Shown: piece after piece, positions 9,280 to 22,099 of the stretch
Layout of the letters: each line of letters opens with the position of its first letter
How positions within the stretch are numbered: the first letter of the stretch is position 1
Assembly: GCA_959347315.1 (NCBI GenBank)
Contig: OY365808.1
Location: 8,263,979-8,327,978 of the forward strand
DNA length: 64,000 nt
Source: Bimastos eiseni
Lineage: Eukaryota > Annelida > Clitellata > Crassiclitellata > Lumbricidae
Direction of reading: 5' to 3'
Program-made: the position numbers and the translations under genes
The notes under the pieces: generated by a model
Seen by the model: the letters and a program-made list of their open reading frames with translations, nothing else
The model's database searches: none
What the model was told of the DNA's origin: nothing

Positions 9280-11200
9280 CAATGAGTGGATTATGACAAT
9301 CCAATATAAGTCCAGCCTGTTGAAAAGTTATCTCCTGGGTAATAAAAGTCTCAGATTTCAGTAGAATAACATAGGGTCCAGGTTTACCTTTAGCCCAGGC
9401 CATCGCAGAGGTCGAGAAAAATCCAATTGCAAGTGTCAACGAGCATTGTTATGACGAGGACAGAACATTGATAAAATGTCAGAAACCAATATGATGCATA
9501 ATAAATCTACGACTACACCAACGATTCAAACAGCGCTCGTACGGATTCCCCGATTTGCCCGCTTTTATGCTAAACCAATAAAACTTGCAATGCACATAGG
9601 ATTTTATGAAAATCGGTGCAGAAACCTGATATAACCAAAAAGAAAGAAATTACTGCACTCCACGACAAAGAGAACCGATTGAAATGCTCAAATCAGCCAG
9701 ATATTGCACAATTACTGTCTTTTTATACGTTCTTAATGAGTCTTGATTCGAATGCCGTTCAATCCACGCGGATCCATGGTGTACCGAAGAATGTTCAGAG
9801 CTAGATTGAGATCTGCCTAAACCCAATATTAAGCCCATTGGGAGACACTGATTGTATTCCCTCAAATGACGCATGAGTCAAAGCCAAGAGTACCCCCGTG
9901 GCCTCACCTCTGCATGAAACTTCTTTTACAGTCTCAGTTTTACCTTGGATCAACTTGACTTACATGTAACGCTTCAGCAACGCGCCACGCTGGTTGCCAA
10001 CTCGCTTAACACGCATTCGTCATTAAAATGTTAATTAAGGCTACTTTTATGTGCCATGAACATTTAGTCTTGGAACGCATAGAGTCTCACTATAAAACGA
10101 GGCTCATCTCTATGCACCCCGCACTTAAATCACCCTTGGTGACGGGATGATTAATCAATCGAATTGAACCTATATGTAGCTGAATTTCGCTACAAAACAG
10201 ATTCCTCCGATAAACAGGAATGAATGTCGCCACACAATGTTTCTGCAGAAAAATTATTATTCATGAGACAAAAATAAGTGATATATCACGGGGTAAGTTA
10301 AATGGACGAGAAAATGATGCTGGTATGATTTACGAATATTTTTCATTAGCGAGAATTCAGTAATTTATTTTTGATCGAATGCTGTCGCTATAAAGATCAT
10401 ACTATTATTGTTATTAATATTATTCCTTATGCGAGCCGTTACAATTGAACGATTAAATATTGATGTATATTCACTTTCTACGATTGCAGTAGGTTACGGC
10501 AATGTTGGAATATTGTACGCTATAGGAAGTAGAAATCAATTGAAGGCTCATTTTATGTATTGGACAGTATGCAGCGTGATCTAAAAAATTCTAACGCTAT
10601 AATCAAATCTAAGCATTTGGCACCTGCCTATTCATGTGTAAGTTCCGGAAGGTCAAAGGGGTTGTCAAACCTTGAACAGGAGAGAGAGAGACAGAGAGAG
10701 ACAGATGAAGACAGACAGACAAAGAGTATGCGCAGTATTTAAGCCTAAACAATGTCTTCTTCTGTCATTCTGCATCAATTTAAGTGATCTTCTGTCATTG
10801 CAAAATATCATTGATAGAGATCTCATTGCAATTGTTTTTTTCTCGTCGTCGAAACCAGTTGTTACCTGATTGTAAAATTCACTGTGGCACTTCCAGCAAT
10901 GCAACCAAATGCCTTGCACACATAACAGAGCACTTTGTCGTGCGATTTTGCTTTAGCGCGGAGCTGACGGTTGGGTTCTACGAATCCAGCGTCATCTAGG
11001 GTCTACTACGACTTTAACGCGACCTTGAGTTTTTGACCAAGTTAGCTGCAACACGAGATGTCGGTCTAAGAGGATTAAGAGTGTCTTTCTTGATTAAGAC
11101 ATATACGGACATGCAGTGACTGATTAGTTTCTGTTCTAAGTATATACCAGGGCAACCTATCGATCTGTGCCGTTGTAGCTATCCTTAAAATGCCAGTCGT
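9280..11200. other. no recognisable gene
   Basis: Only short open frames without domains. A small purine GAGA/GACA tract lies at about 10680-10725. No terminal inverted repeats were found. Confidence 0.45.
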
Positions 11201-11210
11201 GGTCAGTGTA

Positions 11211-11239
11211 CTAAGCGAGAACGCACCGTTCTCGCTTAG
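11211..11239. repeat. perfect 13-bp hairpin with 3-base loop
   Basis: CTAAGCGAGAACG (11211-11223), loop CAC, then the exact reverse complement (11227-11239). No run of T follows, so it does not resemble a terminator. Confidence 0.9.
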
Positions 11240-11289
11240 GCGAATATTCGTGTGCATGGGTAAATTTAAAGGAGTCGCTCTCATCGACT

Positions 11290-12950
11290 ATATATATATT
11301 TGTGCATTTATTCATTTATTTTATGTATTTATTTTTAAGATTTTATCTGAGGCGCATATAAGCAGTCGCCAGGAGAAAAGGCAATTAGATTTCAAAATCA
11401 AAATACATCGAAAAATAGGCCTAAATGAGCTGGAAAGAGGACGGGGATAAGGAAAAGCATAATATATTATTATGATAAGAAGGTGGTTGCATGGCTACAA
11501 TGTAGCATGAAACGGCGTTATTTCCCATTGGCCAATTCTTGCTATCAGGTATTCAGACGGTGTATTCTTGCGGCTGAACTGTAGCGTGCAGTCGGGGAGA
11601 GTTTATTATCCATTTCCAGTGTAGCAGTCATAAGTCGACAATGTTCAAATTACGACATTTATGTGCAGGCGGCGCCATGTGTTGACAGTAATTGTGTTAG
11701 GTTTTCAGTGACCTTCAACCTCACCCTATATAGCATGCTGCTCATAGATCCTCGCTGAACAGCTATGGCCCGCCTCAATGGAACTGTCATCCAGCGACCT
11801 TGCTTCTTGCTGTCTTATAAATCTGAACTATGGGGAGCAAGGTCTCTTATCGTATAGGCAATTTTACGAGCGACTTCAATCTCCTGAAGATATCTTCAGA
11901 CTTACCCGATGTAGCTTTTCTGAGCGACTTGCGTGTTTCAAAGGCTGATAAAGTCGCCTAGGTTCGTCTTGGTTGAAAAGTAGCTTATGTCTCATTTAGC
12001 ATCCATAGCAACATATGCAACATACTATAGTGGTCTTGGAATATACCGATAGAACCATAATACCATAGGCCCTATGTTAACAATGCTCTTTGTAACTCGG
12101 AGCAAAGAGCACTGAGATATCGCCAGCGCGTGGAACAAAGTCGTTCGAAAATTTACGTCTAGATAGAATTGAAGATGCGGACAATTATTCAGCTTTGAAA
12201 CCTTTGAGTGACAAAGGAAGGAAGGTAACAGTCAGTCATAGCATTGTTAGGCGTTGGTTGATATCGAAATGGCTGTAGTTTGGGCAGACAATAATGTTGT
12301 CATAAAGGATTAATAGAAACCGTCTCTTCCTTTTCTGCGTTTGAAATGAACATATTGTCATGTTGTATACATGTTTTTTTGGTTTGTGCCGCGAAGAATA
12401 ATAACAACGCGCACAATTGATCATCTGGATATTATATGCTCTGTGTAATTTGCTTTTTGTCAGAAAAGATTGAACGCCATTCAGGCCATCTTTGGTGGAG
12501 ACTACAATACGTGTTTGACTTGACAGAATGGTTTTCATCGGCAGCATTCAACCTCAGTTAAATCAGCAGTTAAAAGAATACTTTGCTGTATGGAGTCATG
12601 CCAAGTAGGCATAGGCCTACGAATCAGTCACATAAAAGAGTTCGTTTATCATTTCGGTGTTGAATAGGCTTATCAAGTATAGGCTTAGTGAAGAATCCCA
12701 ACCTGGACATCCAAATTTAAAGGATCCCAAAGAAGAGGCACCCGTGTTCTGGATTCTTTATACTCATAAGGATAAGTGGTCCAGGTAAAGGAACGTGCTT
12801 TGCCTTTGAATCGCGTTACAATCTCATTGTGCTGAAAGATACATGATGTTCCTGCGAAATGGATCGATGCTCGAAATTCCAAATGCCCTATTAATTATCT
12901 GATTAGTGAGCAACAGTCGACAAATATGAATTCGCTTGTGGTTATTATAG
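11290..12950. other. no recognisable gene or repeat
   Basis: AT-rich sequence. Open frames at 12236-12547 and 12685-12882 (minus) have no recognisable domain. Two TAGGCCTA words occur, near 11418 and 12615. Confidence 0.45.
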
Positions 12951-12965
12951 TGGACGTGTCTGATG

Positions 12966-13224
12966 AAGATTCTATTGTATGTTGACGATCCTATTGTCTG
13001 TAGAAGATCATATTGTCTGTAGATGATCCTATTGTCTGTTGAAGATTCTATTGTATGTTGAAGACTCTATTGTGTGTTGAAGATCCTATTGTCTGTAGAA
13101 GATGTAATTGTCTGTAAAGGATCCTATTGAAGATTCTAATGTGTGTTGAAGATTCTATTGTATGTAGATGATCTTATTGTGTCTTAAAGATCCCATTGTC
13201 TGTTGAAGATCCTGTTGTCCGTTG
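12966..13224. repeat. 19-bp minisatellite
   Basis: About thirteen tandem units resemble GATCCTATTGTCTGTTGAA. They mostly differ by substitutions, and one unit is shortened (GATCCTATTGAA near 13121). The period is 19 bp. Confidence 0.85.
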
Positions 13225-13229
13225 TTAGA

Positions 13230-14775
13230 GCTTTAAACACAACTATATATACCAACTTTTAAAAATACACTATACTCTTTTTCAAGAATTCAATATGTAA
13301 TTCGCCGTAACGTGCTTTAGAACTGTAATGAATATTTAGGTCTTCTAGAAAGTAGGAAACTTTGAACTGTCACTAAACCCATAGTTTGGTCAATGGCTTT
13401 AGATCTGGCCAGCATTTTGGATGTAAGAAATTCCGTATTAAACTATACAACTATTTTCAACTACCACACATCCACATGCAGCAAGGCCTATTCCTTAGCT
13501 GTCCCACGCAACTCAAGCAATCGATACATTCGTCTGATCTATTGTGATCTAATTAAGACTAATAAATAATCGACTGTTGAATCTTTGGGCCGTTGCATAA
13601 TTGGAGATACTTAGTCAAACTAATTATATTAAACATTGAAAAGACAATTTATAAAAAATCCAGATTGAATGAATATCACTCACTCAGTCAATATAAGAAC
13701 TTATAATTTGAAATAGCTCCCTTCTATCCTTGCATTATGCATTCAATGGCTACACTTATCCAACGATGGCTGAACAGAATGGTTTTAGAGATAGGCCAAA
13801 GGCTGAAGAATTTTTTATTGGTTCCAATAGAAGGCCGTTTCAAATGATCGGGCCCATGACGGAGATAGCCAGGTATCGCATAGTGGAAGTGCGTTCAAGG
13901 CTACAAGAAAGTTGACCTGGACCACAGAACACAGAGCAGTGGCCTTTAGTGCCGGTCGAAGCAGGACAACAGAGCCTCTGCGAGTTAGCGAGGTTAGCAC
14001 CGAGAAGGCAACGACGAACAAAGGCAGATATCCTCAATGAATATGTAAACCTCGTGCGGAAATCATTTCATATACCACCATAGTTGAAACTCACAGAACA
14101 TCCATTCCATTTATATACAGACTAAGTCTAAAGTCGCCATCATGTCTGACAGCTTATTGAATCAAATGTGTCGCAGAGGTTCTGTTTTAGACCGGTTATA
14201 GATGGCAATGCACTCACCGGGATCACAATTTTTATTATGTGCATCAAACCACTTTGAGATCTGATGTGGTTTTACATTCAATTCCCAATCCAGATGCGCG
14301 TTATTTTTCTATCATTGTGGTTGCATTGACATTTTTACGAACGGGTAAATGAATTACTGCACACGTTTGCATTCATTTTCCGTAGCAGCAGCCTATTTGA
14401 AATTCAATGAATTATCATTTGGAATTCATCAAAAAATCGTTTTGTTCAAAGCTCTTGCTTTAATCATTGATTGATTAATTTTGATTTTCTTAATACCTAA
14501 CTAAAATATCAATAAAATAAAAGGCTGCGATATACATTTGTGCAGTAGTCGTTTGTGAAGAGCCATTGTAGCGCTATGGCCGCAGTATGGCGCCATATAA
14601 ATTGCCGTCAGGATTACGATTATTGTAATTTTTATTTTTTATGCACGAGGTAGGCCTACTTCGTTCCCCCATGGACTTAGAGATTATCAATGTGTTCAAA
14701 TAGTTGTTTGGGTAGTCAGGTATCGTCTTCTTGGAGTGAGGGGAAGGTGCCCTTGAAGGCCCAAACTGGCCCACA
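13230..14775. other. no recognisable gene or repeat
   Basis: AT-rich unique-looking sequence with only short open frames. One TAGGCCTA word lies near 14651. Confidence 0.45.
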
Positions 14776-14791
14776 AGGTTGGAGCGGTTTA

Positions 14792-14879
14792 TTATTACTA
14801 TTGTTGCTATTGTTATGACTATTATTTCGTCTATTACTATTTTCATTAGTATTGTTGCTGTTATTATTATTATTATTTC

Positions 14880-14933
<54 letters not shown>
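14792..14933. repeat. (ATT)n microsatellite, left of the MITE
   Basis: Interrupted ATT triplets become pure from about 14884 and end exactly where the hAT-like MITE begins. Confidence 0.9.
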
Positions 14934-14935
<2 letters not shown>

Positions 14936-15224
14936 GGGCTGCTAGCGATTCATTTAATTTTAGTAATTAACTTTTGAAAAATTAGCTAAAAATTAATAGT
15001 TCATTTCGATTAAATCACAGAAATTTGAATGATTACATTTGTCAAACAAGTTAATTACAATTCAATAAAAATTCTCAGTTACAGAACTTAGTTACACACA
15101 GAAAATATGACAGGCGATTGTTTGCTCACAATGAAGGGCTAGATCCATGGTATGCAAAACAATTTTAATCGTTAAATAAACTAACGATTAATCGATTAAT
15201 TAATCGTTAGTTTCCGCAGCTCTA
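14934..15224. mobile_element. hAT-like MITE, 291 bp
   Basis: The ends are TAGGGCTGC and, inverted, TAGAGCTGC. They are flanked by identical 8-bp sequences ATTATTAT (14926-14933 and 15225-15232). Because the host site is an ATT array the duplication is weaker evidence than usual, but the phase is exact. The interior is AT-rich, contains repeated ATTAATCG-like words near the right end, and has no transposase frame. TAGGGCTG termini with 8-bp duplications are characteristic of hAT elements. Confidence 0.75.
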
Positions 15225-15264
15225 ATTATTATTATTATTATCACCATCATCATCATCATTATTG

Positions 15265-15302
<38 letters not shown>
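15225..15302. repeat. (ATT)n microsatellite, right of the MITE
   Basis: Continuation of the ATT array after the MITE, with ATC and GTT variants at about 15241-15268. It appears to be the other half of an array split by the insertion. Confidence 0.9.
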
Positions 15303-15305
<3 letters not shown>

Positions 15306-16770
15306 TTTATGTGAGTGGTGGCAATGTCCCGAAGAGGCAGGCATCGTTCCCACGTTGAAGAACCACCGAAATCCGTTGGAACAGATATGATGTCTCCTTC
15401 GGATTATGGGGTGTGCCACTCGTCCGACTACCCAACTCTGAGATGAACTGCAGTCCTTCGCGCTGGCCCATATGATGTTAGCTATCATTAAGAACTAATA
15501 TAATACATCAGTTAACAAAGCATTGCGCAATAGGGTGAAAAAGTCGCCTATCGTGGGCCCACGCGCAAGTGTGGAACCAACCAAGGTATTCTCGTCGACA
15601 TTTGACAGATGGTATGGATGTTCGCTCGCTTATCAACACCCTGTACTTTACGACTTTACATTAACCCAACTCCATATCCTGACTATGTAACTGCTCTGTT
15701 CGAGCTTGCCCTTGACAGTTTCCCTCTTCCCCTCTCCTCCTCTTCCCCTCCACTCCATCACCGTATATTCATCTTGGAGTCGACGCCTCACACGTTGCTC
15801 AATGGGGGATGCACTGAATCGTAATTATTGGAAGCGTTTACTTCAAACCCTTTCTTTGATTGGTTGTCATTCATCATTCGACGAAGTTACGAAAACAGCA
15901 ATTATGTTAATCGTGTTGTTTGCATAGTCTTTCAAAACACGCTGTTTATCTTATACCAGCCGAGACTAACATCGATAATTATTCATATCCTTTCTTCACC
16001 AAGCGTTCCATATGTTGTTGTTGAAGCCTTGCACTCAATGACATGCACCGCCCGTATAGCGGAAATGCGGTACTTTTCTTTGAAATTGGGGAGCATTGTA
16101 ACGGACGAATTGATATCAATCAATCCAGTTCAGTAGTCTTCAGCAGCGCCATTGTAGAATTTAATTTGGCACTTTCTAATCTAAGTTAGAGGTATTAGAA
16201 TTTTTGTAGCACTTGGTATGTGTCCAGCTTCAATAGTCAGTCCACTGCGACAGCCTTAGGAGAGTAAACACGATGAAGCAAAAATAATTATTGTTCTCAA
16301 TAACTTGACAAGTCTGAAATTTGCCCTTAAGTAATTATGCCAAAAACACCTGCCACTATCTAAAAATAGATAACTGGATAATCCCTAGCCACCAAGCTTT
16401 ATAAACAATTCTTTTCAGTTTCGTAAGCTATCCATTTCTTGCTCCATATAAAAATACACATTCCCATAATAATGGCCTATAAATTCCTATCGTAGTTCAT
16501 GAATTCCTATATATTAATCATACAAAGCAGATTGAGTTGAAGAGGCGAGGTTGAATAATCATCTAGTTACTGGCGAATGTCTGCAGCTTTCGTTGAATTT
16601 GGAAAAGACAGGGAAAAGGAGAAATTCAGATCAATCAGCAACTGTCAAGCATTGTTCTTCTGCGACTGAATATTCAGACGCTAGACTCGCGCATAAAGTA
16701 CTTCTGCGATTTAATGTTTCGCCTTCCTAAGTTAAACAAAGTTTAACATTGCTCTAACACAACGCGAGGA
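15303..16770. other. no recognisable gene or repeat
   Basis: Short open frames at 15609-16136 have no recognisable domains. No tandem or inverted repeats of note. Confidence 0.45.
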
Positions 16771-16782
16771 TAATATTAACGA

Positions 16783-17345
16783 AAAGAATTCTTGCCTAAA
16801 TAGAAGCCAGATTGATGCATAGAATTCTTGCGTCAATAGAAGCTGGATTGAAGAAAAGAATTTTGCTTTAATTCAAGTCGGATTGATGAAAAGAATTCTT
16901 GCCTAAATAGACACTGGATTGATGAACAATATTTCGCTCAGATATCAGTTGGATTGATGAGAGGAATTCTTATCCAAATTTAAGCTGGATTGATGAATAG
17001 AATTTAGCTTAATTTGAAATTGAATTGATAATTTTTTTGCTTAAATGGAAGCTGAATTGACGAGAGGAATTCATGTCCAAATTGAAGATGCATTGATTAA
17101 ATGAATTTAGCTTTAGCTGAAGTAGAAATTGAATTGATAAAAAGAATTTTGTTTAATGGAAGTTGGATTGATCAGAGGAATTCTTGTCCAAATTAAAGTT
17201 GGAATGATGAAAAGAATTTAACTTAAATAGAAAGTGAATTGACAACATGAATTTTTCTTAAATGGAAGCTGGATTGATGAACTTAATTCTTGACTATAGA
17301 TGAAAACTAGATCGAAGCAAAGAATTCTTACTGAAATAAAAGTTT
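16783..17345. repeat. diverged ~40-bp minisatellite
   Basis: About fourteen units share the pattern AAGAATTCTTGCCTAAATAG followed by GAAGCTGGATTGATG. Units vary by substitutions and small indels. GGATTGATG and AGAATT recur throughout. The period is about 40 bp. Divergence between units points to an old array. Confidence 0.8.
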
Positions 17346-18970
17346 TGCGGCTGTTTGTTTAATCTAACCCTAATCCTGACCCTAACCAATTCTCACGAGG
17401 TTAACTTGACCTTGACCGACCCTCATTAGGACTAACATAGCCTTAAGCGTCAGTTAGACCTATTATAAATTCGCTCTTTTATTCGCTCACCATTAAGCGT
17501 GTCTATTAATATTCTAGTACATCATTAGGTCATAAGCTTGCAGTTAATTATTTGCTAGATCAATTTTCTTCTCGGGTAGACAATCCGTCTTCTTTTGAGA
17601 CTTTGCAAGTTTGCATAGGCTGCGTCCAATAAGAAGCTCATATTATAATATTTGTCTTCTTCAATATTCCGCTATGAGGCACTGCTAAGAATCCATGCTT
17701 CACTATCGCTCAATATACCGTTTTGTATTCGCAAGGTTATGGCCCGCCACATCTTGAAAACCACGTCTGTCTATGGCAGGTCTTTAGCATTAGTTAATAC
17801 GTGGCTGCCATTGCCCAATCTGTCTTTGAAATATCAGACAAGCTGACATGGATGAAGCTGTTTGAGGATAATTAGGATAATTATGTCGATAAAGGCAGAG
17901 GACTTTGGAGCACCAGCTGCGTCCGCGTGACCACAATAAGGTATGTCCAGATTGTCCCCCGGGCTTACGATTTCGCCCGGTGTGGCTCCATTATTAGATT
18001 ATTATATCGGCGCCTTGATCCCCATCGACTTTCCTTCGTGCCTGGCCTTCAGTTATTATCAGGCATTTTATAAATTTCTATGCTTTTGATAGAATATGCA
18101 TCATGGATGTTTTGATCGTACTTGCAATTTTATTTTCTGTACACGTATACTCACTTACTCACTCACTTACTCACTAACTTTAATACTTGCTTAAGCTGTT
18201 GTCGAGGAAGAGAAATAAGTAGAGGGAAGAGTAGAAAAGAAGAAAGTAGCAGAGAATAGGATAATGAGGAGAGATTGGAGGTCCTGGTGAGAACTGGAAA
18301 TTCTGCAAGGGAATGTGAGATAATCATGGTGCCAGTTGTAGTTGTAGAAAAGGAGTGAGAAGTGGAAAATGTGGATATTTTCATGTATAATTAACTGATC
18401 CCATGCACTTCCCTATTTATGTCCGAGTCTTAGGCAGCACTAGTATATAAGTTACGTTGTTTTTCAACTAAAAGCGATAAGTGACAGGCAAGGTGCACAT
18501 TTTTGTCTGACCAAACCATTCTCTCGCGTTCCATAAATTCGAGGTCGATCACGCATTGTAGTCAAACAATTTGATTGTCTAATAATTATATCGCAACGAT
18601 ATTAATTTTTCGCAGGACAAATTGCTTAAAGAATGATTGTTATTTAAGAGTTGAACAGAGCAGTCGTCTCATTGATTGACTCCATGGCTTCAGTCAGAAC
18701 CAACCTCACGACCATTTGTTGATATCAAGATGAACGCCACAAGAAGCAGATTCTGGCGATCGATCCAATGTCGACCTTTAAAGAAATCGGGATCGTTCTT
18801 TTGTTCTTTGTTTGACAAATGGCCTATATAATTATCCGGAAGCGAGTCTGTGCTGCAAAGGTTGGCGAGTGCAGGACGAAAAGAAGTAATGCATTTGTCA
18901 TGCGATGATGTCCATTAGGTTACATAATAGACGCTGCAGTCTTTTAAAGGGTACTCTCGCGGGACAAACA
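17346..18970. other. no recognisable gene
   Basis: Contains a short CCCTAA-like stretch (17358-17387) and a GGGAAGAG-rich purine segment (18195-18280). No coding region recognised on either strand. Confidence 0.45.
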
Positions 18971-18976
18971 GCCTCA

Positions 18977-19200
18977 GCTCTCTCACTTTCTCTGTTTCCT
19001 CTCTTTCTTTATTTATTTGTTCTGTCTTTCATTGTCTCTTTTTAGCTCTCTGTCTGTCTGTCTGTCTCTCTCTCTCCCTGTCTCTCTCTTTTTGTTTCCC
19101 ACTCTCACTCGCTCTTTCTCTTTCTCTCCCTCTCCATGTCTGTAGCCGTCACCTTCCCATTCTCTTTTTATCTCACTCTTTTCCCTCTCTCTTGTCTTTT
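18977..19200. repeat. (TC)n/(TCTG)n pyrimidine tract
   Basis: TCTC, TCTG and TTTC repeats. The minus-strand frame across it (Glu/Arg-rich) is low complexity and is not called. Confidence 0.8.
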
Positions 19201-19937
19201 GAGTGGGCTCTATTTGTAACTCATAAACAAATTTCTTACGCACATTGTATAGATCTGTCTCCAAGCAGTATATGATCGCCTGGAAAAAGATGGGAGGTCA
19301 ACGGCATGGCCGGTGTTGAGGACGTCGTCCATTGCCCTGCTCCAGGGACGAAGAATGGGAGGTGCGATCCTCCCTTATATTTCATTTCTGAACTCCTACT
19401 TTGCATGCTTTTAATCCATTTGTAGCGCTTCTACTGCTTGAGCGCTTGTGAATAAGGTGATGTCCTTCGCTTTGCTTTAAGAGAGGCTTCGTAAATCTGA
19501 AATTTCAGGTATAAGTAAGCGATTACCTTACTGTAACCTGAGGAGATAATAACTGTATGCATTACTGTTTGGGTCACGTCGGTTCATGTTGCCATCGAGT
19601 ACAGGTCATAGATATACATATTTTATGTGACAATTTCTACACATGCCCTCATGTTATATAATTAAATAAAAAAACAGCATCCTATTGGTAATAGGATTAC
19701 GACCAGACGCAACTAAGAGCCAATTTCTAGAAATGGTTGCGAAATGGTTCACTGCGTGGAATAGTAAATAGTGGGAAGCGCCGAGATGGCGCATAGATAC
19801 GACAGACGACATTCATGATTCGCCAGATCACTTAGTGCACGGCTCGAGGAATTATTCAGTAAAGATAGATAGATTGAGCACCAATTCCTATATAATATAG
19901 GCCTACGTATCAGTCAGTCTCACTTAGTAAAAAAATA

Positions 19938-19985
19938 CTTAACGACACAGTGTCGACTAAGAGGATGACGTCAATCTCAAGATTG
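19938..19985 (+). repeat. dispersed repeat word, AACGACACAGTGTCGAC family
   Basis: The stretch contains TTAACGACACAGTGT. The same 15-mer recurs at about 58911, in both cases upstream of sequence mentioning GAGGATGAC or CATCCTCC. This indicates copies of an interspersed repeat. Confidence 0.5.
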
Positions 19986-19999
19986 AACACAAAATATAT

Positions 20000-20530
20000 G
20001 TTAGAAACAAACCAACGGAGTCCATGATTAGCGTGCTTGCGGCCTGCTACCCAACAAGAAACCCTCCAGGGGATAGCGATCTTCTGTCCTTGCTCAGCCA
20101 GCAGAGGTGGGTTCGCTCTCCACCTCTGGCTTAATTACGTGTGCTTTGGTAAATGGTTATTTCACAATGTTCTTCAACTAAAGAAGCCTACGCTACAAAT
20201 ATTATCGTTATATTATATAAATCCTCAGTTTTGTCGTTTGATTTCCTTTTCTACTTGGCGTCATTCTTTGTTCTTCCTGTTTCCATCAACGAGGTTAACG
20301 AGCTCTTTCATGTAAATTAATTTGATTAGGAGGTGAAGGGATAGGTGTCTAAACGTTGACAGACTCCTGAAGCATATGTCATGGTCTTGACTCTTAATTC
20401 AGTAAGGTCATGAGTAAGGCATGTTTAATTATGTTATGAATGATTATTTATAAAAGACATGTTCGCCAACTGTGCAATAAAGTTTAAGAGAAAACCAGTA
20501 CAAAATCTGGAAGCAATGTCTGACGCTAAC
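20000..20530. other. no recognisable gene or repeat
   Basis: One open frame at 20037-20315 (plus) lacks recognisable domains. No repeats were seen apart from the LINE tail beginning at 20532. Confidence 0.45.
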
Positions 20531-20940
20531 AATCGATCGATCAATCAATCAATCAAAGAAATTTATTTGGCTGATCAGAATTATATATTACAGCCTACAG
20601 CGAATCCACAACAAAATAGTAAATAAGTCAAATTCTAGTTGAGAGACGAGAGAAGGAGTCATGGAGTGAGTAGGGAAGATGAGATTAGCCCAGGAGACCC
20701 AATTAGGGACCAAAGGTCCCGCAAGTTAGGGCCACCTAGTAGGATAGGTTAAAAAGAAAAGTGAGAGCCGGTAAGAGAAGATTAAAGGGAGAAGATAAAA
20801 GATTCAACGGTGTGTAAACATAAAACTTAACTAGTCTTAACTAACAAAGTGTAGCCACCAGGTGAAGAGTTAGGTACAACAACAAACGCAGCAGAGAATT
20901 AAATGAAACATGTTATCTAGAGAAAAATACATTCATGTAG

Positions 20941-21595
20941 TCAAGTAGAAAACAATTTTTCCAGAGCGCCAGGGTTGACCTGGATTATTGGAAAATTCAT
21001 TAGTTTGATTGGCTGCAAAGTTTCAGGTAAGGCTTTCTTATGAGAACGAAAGATTATGAAGTTTGTTTTTGCGATATTAAGGGATAGTTTATTAGCACAA
21101 AGCCATTCAGATATCGAGTCCAATTCTACATTAAATGTATTAATAAGAGTGTGGACAGATCTGTGAGAGGCAAACAGATTAGTGTCGTCTGCAAAGAGAA
21201 TAAAGGAAATATTAGGTTATACATTTGGAAGGTCATTAATGTATAAAATGAATAACAGGGGACTTAGTATGGATCCTTGAGGCACACCATATCGAATAGG
21301 GTTCAGAGGAGAGTAGGTATGATTGCAGTAGACCAGTTGGCTTCTATTATTTAAGTAACTTTTAACCCAGTTAAGTTGGGAGCCATGAATTCCATAATGG
21401 TTAAGTTTCAGTAATAGGATACCATGATCTATAGTCTCATAAGCCTTAGCAAGATCTATGAAAATACCAGTCGCATACTCATTCTTATCCATAGCTTCAG
21501 TGACCAGATCCTGCATGGAAAGTAGAGGCATATATGTAGAGTGATTGGACTGGAATCCGTGTTGAGAGTGAAAGAGAATTTGATGCTCATCAATG
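20941..21595 (-). pseudogene. reverse transcriptase fragment of the CR1/L2-like LINE
   Basis: From the N-terminal side, readable RT motifs are HSQHGFQSNHST (about 21590-21555), GIFIDLAKAYETIDH, then GVPQGSILSPLLFILYIND, then ISFILFADDTNLFAS carrying the catalytic ADD (about 21184-21200), then CANKLSLN. A TAA stop (21217-21219) interrupts the frame between the PQGS block and the ADD block, and the same frame resumes after it. Upstream of about 21595 the frame is lost. In an intact element this enzyme copies the element's RNA onto nicked genomic DNA. Confidence 0.85.
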
Positions 21596-21730
21596 ACTTG
21601 AAAAGGTCAGTAGGATCCTCAATCCACAAGCAAAGATTAACTGCAGACAAGTAGATAGATGGACCGAGGTAGTAACATAAAATAGGAGGTGGTGGTAGAT
21701 GCTTCATAGATCAGTAGAGGCCAGCTCATT

Positions 21731-22099
21731 TCAGTTTTCTAGCTCCTTCAATGAGTTGATCCTCCTAGGTTTCTCTTGGAGCATGGCAGTTTTTTTTATG
21801 AAGACTTTGCCAGCCGAGGTCCAGGTTGAGTTGAGTTTGTGAGTTTTGACGAGTTGTCTTGCCCCGGCATAGATCTGGGAGTTTAGGTGCGTGAGATATT
21901 CCGAGATGTAGAGGCCTGACGTTCCTGGGGTCTTTTGATCCTTTAGCAGACGTCGAGAATGAAGGACATCATTTCGCATTGATCTGGTAGCGAGACCAAT
22001 GACGAGTGGTCTATGAGTCGCCTGGTCATGGATTGGGAGTCTGTACGCAAACGATATATCCTCGTCTGCGATTTTCACTTTGAGTCGATCCCGGGACAT
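21731..22099 (-). pseudogene. ORF1 C-terminal fragment of the CR1/L2-like LINE
   Basis: An open frame of 122 residues contains ISFAYRLP, RPLVIGLATRSMRNDVLHS, GLYISEYLT and GKVFIKK. This pattern is typical of the nucleic-acid-binding ORF1 proteins of CR1/L2-like LINEs, related to the FP-type zinc-finger family. Only the C-terminal half is present and the coiled-coil N-terminus is not visible upstream. It lies in the same orientation as the RT fragment and is directly adjacent, so the intervening endonuclease region was deleted. Confidence 0.7.

Noticed and set aside
17358..17387. Interstitial telomere-like CCCTAA stretch
   Set aside because: Only about four degenerate units (CTAACCCTAATCCTGACCC...), too short and imperfect to call.
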